The notes below the pieces were generated by a model. That model worked only from the letters and a program-made list of their open reading frames with translations, was not told the origin of the DNA and ran no database searches. From Streptomyces sp. ISL-100 (GTDB taxonomy: Bacteria; Actinomycetota; Actinomycetes; Streptomycetales; Streptomycetaceae): DNA of 33,655 nucleotides. The stretch spans positions 1 through 33,655 of the forward strand of contig NZ_JAGGOK010000083.1 in the NCBI RefSeq assembly GCF_018614615.1, read 5' to 3'. The number at the start of each line of letters is the position of its first letter. Position 1 is the stretch's first letter. This document shows, piece after piece, positions 30,192-33,655 of the stretch. Made by a program: the position numbers and the translations under genes.

Positions 30192-31028
30192 GCGGCCGGC
30201 CAGCGCCTCGGACACCCGGGTGAAGAAGCGTGCGTGCGCGGCGCTGCTGGCCGGAAGCTCCGGGTTCCAGGGGATCACGCGGGCGTTGCCCAGGCGGGCC
30301 GCCTCAAGGGGCGACGCGTTGGCGCGGGTGTCCGCGAGGACGACCGGCGGGGCAAGCGAAGCCGCTTCGGGCCAGGACACGGTGGACCAGTTCGCGCCGC
30401 CCTCGGCGGGCGGTTCCACCAGGCGTACGCCCAGGTCGGCCAGGGCGCGCAGGTCGGGCCACGCGTGCGGTCGGGCGAAGTGGACCTGCTCGTCGCCCGC
30501 CGGGGAGAGGGCCAGGACGCGCGGTGCGTCGTCCGTGGCGACCGTACGCAGCCGGTCGCGGGCGGCGTCCAGTGCGACAGGGGGCTCCGCGCCGCCGAGT
30601 GAGGCCGCCAGTGCGGCGAAGCGTCCGCGGATCGAGTCGAGTGAACGCCCCTGGCCCACTTCCAGTACGACGACCGGAACCCGCTCTTCCAGGTGTTTGG
30701 CCGCGTCCGGGTCGATTCCGTACACCTGCCCTCCTCCGTAGCTGACGGCTACGACGAGGTCGGCTCCGGAGGAGAGGAGACGGTCGGGGTCGAGTGAGGC
30801 GCCCGCGCCGAAGTACGTGACTTCGCCGAACGGCAGCCGGCCGGACTTGGCGCGGTCGGGTGCGGCGCCATCGTGGTACGAGCCGAAGATCCCCAGCGGA
30901 AGTAAGCCGTGGTCCCAGAGGGTCGCCCCGGCCTGGATGTAGGCGACGATCCTGGTCGGCCACCGGGCGGCCGACGACAACTGCCCGCGGTCGTCGCTGA
31001 ACTGCCATATCCCTGCTGCTGCTGTCAT
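30189..31028 (-). CDS. ABC-transporter-type substrate-binding fold protein without signal peptide
   Basis: The 279-residue protein starts at ATG 31028 (AGGA eight bases upstream). It has a TroA/FepB-like helical-backbone binding fold: WQFSDDRGQLSSAARWPTRIVAYIQAGATLWDHG, then SLDPDRLLSSGADLVVAVSYGGG, ERVPVVVLEVGQGRSLDSIRGRFAALAASLGG, and a second lobe ending NPELPASSAAHARFFTRVSEAL. No signal peptide or lipobox is present, even if the longer frame to 31100 is used. No permease or ATPase is adjacent. It may be a cytosolic sensor or carrier, or a decayed or atypical importer component. It diverges from the MarR-GNAT gene across a 101-base region with a palindrome. Confidence 0.75.
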   Translation of the reverse strand: MTAAAGIWQFSDDRGQLSSAARWPTRIVAYIQAGATLWDHGLLPLGIFGSYHDGAAPDRAKSGRLPFGEVTYFGAGASLDPDRLLSSGADLVVAVSYGGGQVYGIDPDAAKHLEERVPVVVLEVGQGRSLDSIRGRFAALAASLGGAEPPVALDAARDRLRTVATDDAPRVLALSPAGDEQVHFARPHAWPDLRALADLGVRLVEPPAEGGANWSTVSWPEAASLAPPVVLADTRANASPLEAARLGNARVIPWNPELPASSAAHARFFTRVSEALAGR

Positions 31029-31087
31029 GGGCGAGTCCTGCCCCGTCCGGAGCTTCCGTACGCCGCTGTCCCGCCCAGGCGCTACCG

Positions 31088-31100
31088 TTGACTCAGTCAA
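31088..31100. promoter_or_regulatory. Palindrome TTGACTCAGTCAA in the divergent promoter
   Basis: A perfect 13-base palindrome lies between the divergent genes at 31028 and 31130. It contains TTGACT, a possible -35 hexamer, readable in either direction. A MarR-type dimer, such as the neighbouring gene product, could bind here. Confidence 0.55.
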
Positions 31101-31129
31101 AGGAAACCTGAGGAAGTCCGAGGTGGATC

Positions 31130-32154
31130 ATGGCTATTCAGGAAGTTCGCGCGTTCAACCGCTTCTATACGAATCTGATCGGCGCGCTGGACTACAGCCG
31201 CCACCTGTACACCCCGTACACGCTGACCGAATCGCGTGTCCTCTACGAGCTCGCACATTCCGCCCGTACGGACGCGGCGGACCTGCGCACGCAGCTGTCG
31301 CTGGACGCCGGTTACTTGAGCCGCCTGCTGGCCAAGTTCGAGCGGGACGGGCTTATTGAGCGCGGGCCGTCCAAGGACGATGCCCGACGCCAGCGGGTCA
31401 CCCTCACGGCGCGGGGGCGGGAGGCGGCGGCCCTGCTGGACGAGCGGTCGCGCGAGGCGGTGGGGTCGCTGCTGTCCGGCGTACCGGCTGAGGAGCGGCC
31501 GCGCCTGACGGGCGCGATGCGGACGATCCGCGAAGTCCTGGGCACGAGCACGAGCACGGGCACGGGCACGAGGACGGGCACGGGCACGAGGACGGGCACA
31601 AGCACCACCACCGTCACCGCCTCTTCCCGCACCCCTTCTCCCAACCCTTCCCGGCCGGTGCTGCGGGAACCGATGCCGGGTGCCCTCGGCTGGATCGTGC
31701 AGCGGCACGGCGCGCTGTACGCGGCCGAGTTCGGCTGGAACAGCGAGTTCGAGGGGCTGGTCGCCCGTATCGTCGCCGACTTCGCCCAGGACCACGACCC
31801 GCACCTCGAACGCGTATGGATCGCCGAGCTCGACGGCCGCCCGGTCGGCTCGGTGATGTGCGTACGGGACGACGTTCCCGGCACGGCCAGACTGCGCCTG
31901 CTGCTGGTCGATCCGCAGGCGCGCGGCCACGGGCTGGGTGAGCTGTTGGTCCGTACGGTGATCGATTTCGCTTACGAGGCGGGCTATCGGGAAGTCGTGC
32001 TGTGGACGAATGATGTGCTGACAGCGGCACGGAAGATCTATCGGCGCGCCGGATTCACGCTCGTCGCCGAGAAGCCACACCGGTCGTACGGAGCGGACTT
32101 GGTGGGCCAGGACTGGCGACTCCCCCTTCGGCCCCTTCAGGAAGGACCATCAAC

Positions 32155-32158
<4 letters not shown>
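31130..32158 (+). CDS. MarR-GNAT fusion protein
   Basis: The 342-residue protein starts at ATG 31130, with a GAGG tract upstream. Residues 1-135 form a MarR winged helix (FNRFYTNLIGALDYSRHLY, TESRVLYELAH, ADLRTQLSLDAGYLSRLLAKFERDGLIER). Residues 138-162 are a Gly/Thr/Ser repeat linker coded by a repetitive tract (31541-31612). Residues 180-340 are a GNAT acetyltransferase (RLRLLLVDPQARGHGLGELLVRTVIDFAYEAGY, with the acetyl-CoA loop QARGHGLG). Such helix-turn-helix/GNAT fusions are known in actinobacteria. Its stop overlaps the next gene's ATG, so it is coupled to the sugar isomerase. Confidence 0.9.
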
Positions 32159-33036
<878 letters not shown>

Positions 33037-33086
33037 CCAAGGCTTGCTTCTGGGGGTTTCGGGTCGTTCCCGAGCGCTCCAGGGTC

Positions 33087-33179
33087 GGTGGGCCGGACCG
33101 GCGCGTCAAGGGCGCTCCTGCGTCGCGTCGCTGCGCGATGCGCCTGCGGCCCACCCTTGACCCGCCGCCCCGGCCCACC
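33087..33179. repeat. Large imperfect hairpin element
   Basis: The arms 33087-33114 and 33152-33179 match as inverted copies at 24 of 28 positions (outer part GGTGGGCCGG exact). The 37-base centre is also G+C-rich and self-pairing. It begins about 50 bases after the isomerase stop and may serve as its terminator, or be a dispersed repeat of the genome. Confidence 0.75.
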
Positions 33180-33655
33180 GCTAACGCTTTCCACGGGGAC
33201 GGCCCAAAGGAAAACGCCCTGCACGCGAGGTGGGGGATGGGCGGAGGTCGGTTCGGTGGCTGTCGGGTGAGTGGGTGGGGCGCGACAGGTTGAGCGGGTG
33301 GCGCGGCCCCTGGCTCGGCGGGTGCGGGAACGGCCGCTGGTGCGACATCCCCATTCCCACGCACACGAGCACCCACACCGGTGGACGGCCGGCCTCTGCG
33401 GTCGACCTGCGGACCGGCCGGTCCGCAGACGGGACGCATGAGTTGAATGGGGTGACCCGGGTGGGTGTGGCGTCCACCCACCACGGTGGTCGGTGGAGCC
33501 TCAAGCACCTGGTCGGTGTGGGTGGGGGGACGGTTACCCAGGGGTGCGGATCCTGCCGATGGTCCGGCCGGACGGATAGCGCGGCCGCTGGGGTGGGCCC
33601 GACGTCCTCGACGGCACTCTGGGCACTCGGCGGGCTCGGTGGGCTTGAGGGGGCT
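33180..33655. other. Right-end region without a convincing gene
   Basis: Open frames here lack third-position bias and ribosome sites. The only structured feature is the palindrome at 33407-33428. A minus-strand frame entering from the right edge and stopping at 33534-33536 (ending GRTIGRIRTPG) might be the tail of a gene lying outside the window, but I cannot support it. Confidence 0.4.
33407..33428. repeat. 22-base perfect palindrome
   Basis: CTGCGGACCGG is followed directly by its exact complement CCGGTCCGCAG. The length with no spacer fits a dimeric regulator site or a recombination site. There is no adjacent gene to assign it to. Confidence 0.85.

Noticed and set aside
33534..33655. Partial minus-strand gene entering from the right edge
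   Set aside because: Only about 40 codons, with no recognisable motif and uncertain frame bias; cannot be supported from this window.

Overview
The window reads as chromosomal DNA of a Streptomyces or close relative. Base composition is very G+C-rich, real genes have G or C in nearly every third codon position, GTG starts are frequent, and many genes are coupled by 4-base GTGA/ATGA overlaps. Streptomyces-typical families are present (DUF397/XRE pairs, DUF6247, DUF1023, the 429-residue citrate synthase, RecD2). No rRNA, tRNA or CRISPR array was found.

Left edge (1-2392): a lower-G+C, decayed stretch. It holds the tail of an IS630-type transposase, a secreted-protein gene interrupted by an in-frame TGA, a small membrane ORF, a broken serine recombinase, and a DUF4291 gene cut off after 55 codons just where the recombinase gene begins. 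The DUF4291 stub is coupled to an intact GNAT gene.

Inositol locus (2964-10273): a leftward operon iolC - Cgl0159-type aldolase - iolB - iolD - mmsA/iolA encodes most of the myo-inositol route, from the diketone hydrolase through deoxygluconate isomerase, kinase and aldolase to malonate-semialdehyde dehydrogenase. It ends at a strong terminator and faces a rightward TIM-barrel gene of the inosose dehydratase/isomerase type across a symmetric divergent promoter. No transporter or GntR-type regulator is in the window.

Middle (10274-25500): a small HTH protein; an orphan double-glycine RiPP-like precursor; a copper module (CsoR-type operator, CopZ, hairpin, CopA); citrate synthase; RecD2 helicase; a DUF6247/RelE-like pair; two small coupled genes facing an XRE-DUF5753/DUF397 pair; remnants of two genes, one an ECF41-type sigma factor; a WXG-like/DUF1023 hydrolase, lipoprotein and helical-protein module; and an IS630 remnant abutting a RidA gene.

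Second sugar locus (25670-33036): a LacI-type regulator diverges, across a 20-base near-palindromic operator, from a tightly coupled trio (Gfo/Idh/MocA oxidoreductase, DUF993 aldolase-like protein, TIM-barrel isomerase) that looks like a short polyol or sugar catabolic pathway. To its right a signal-less binding-protein-like gene diverges from a MarR-GNAT fusion that is coupled to another TIM-barrel isomerase carrying a ten-copy Asp-Gly hexanucleotide repeat. The right end (33037-33655) has no convincing gene but holds a large imperfect hairpin element and a 22-base perfect palindrome.
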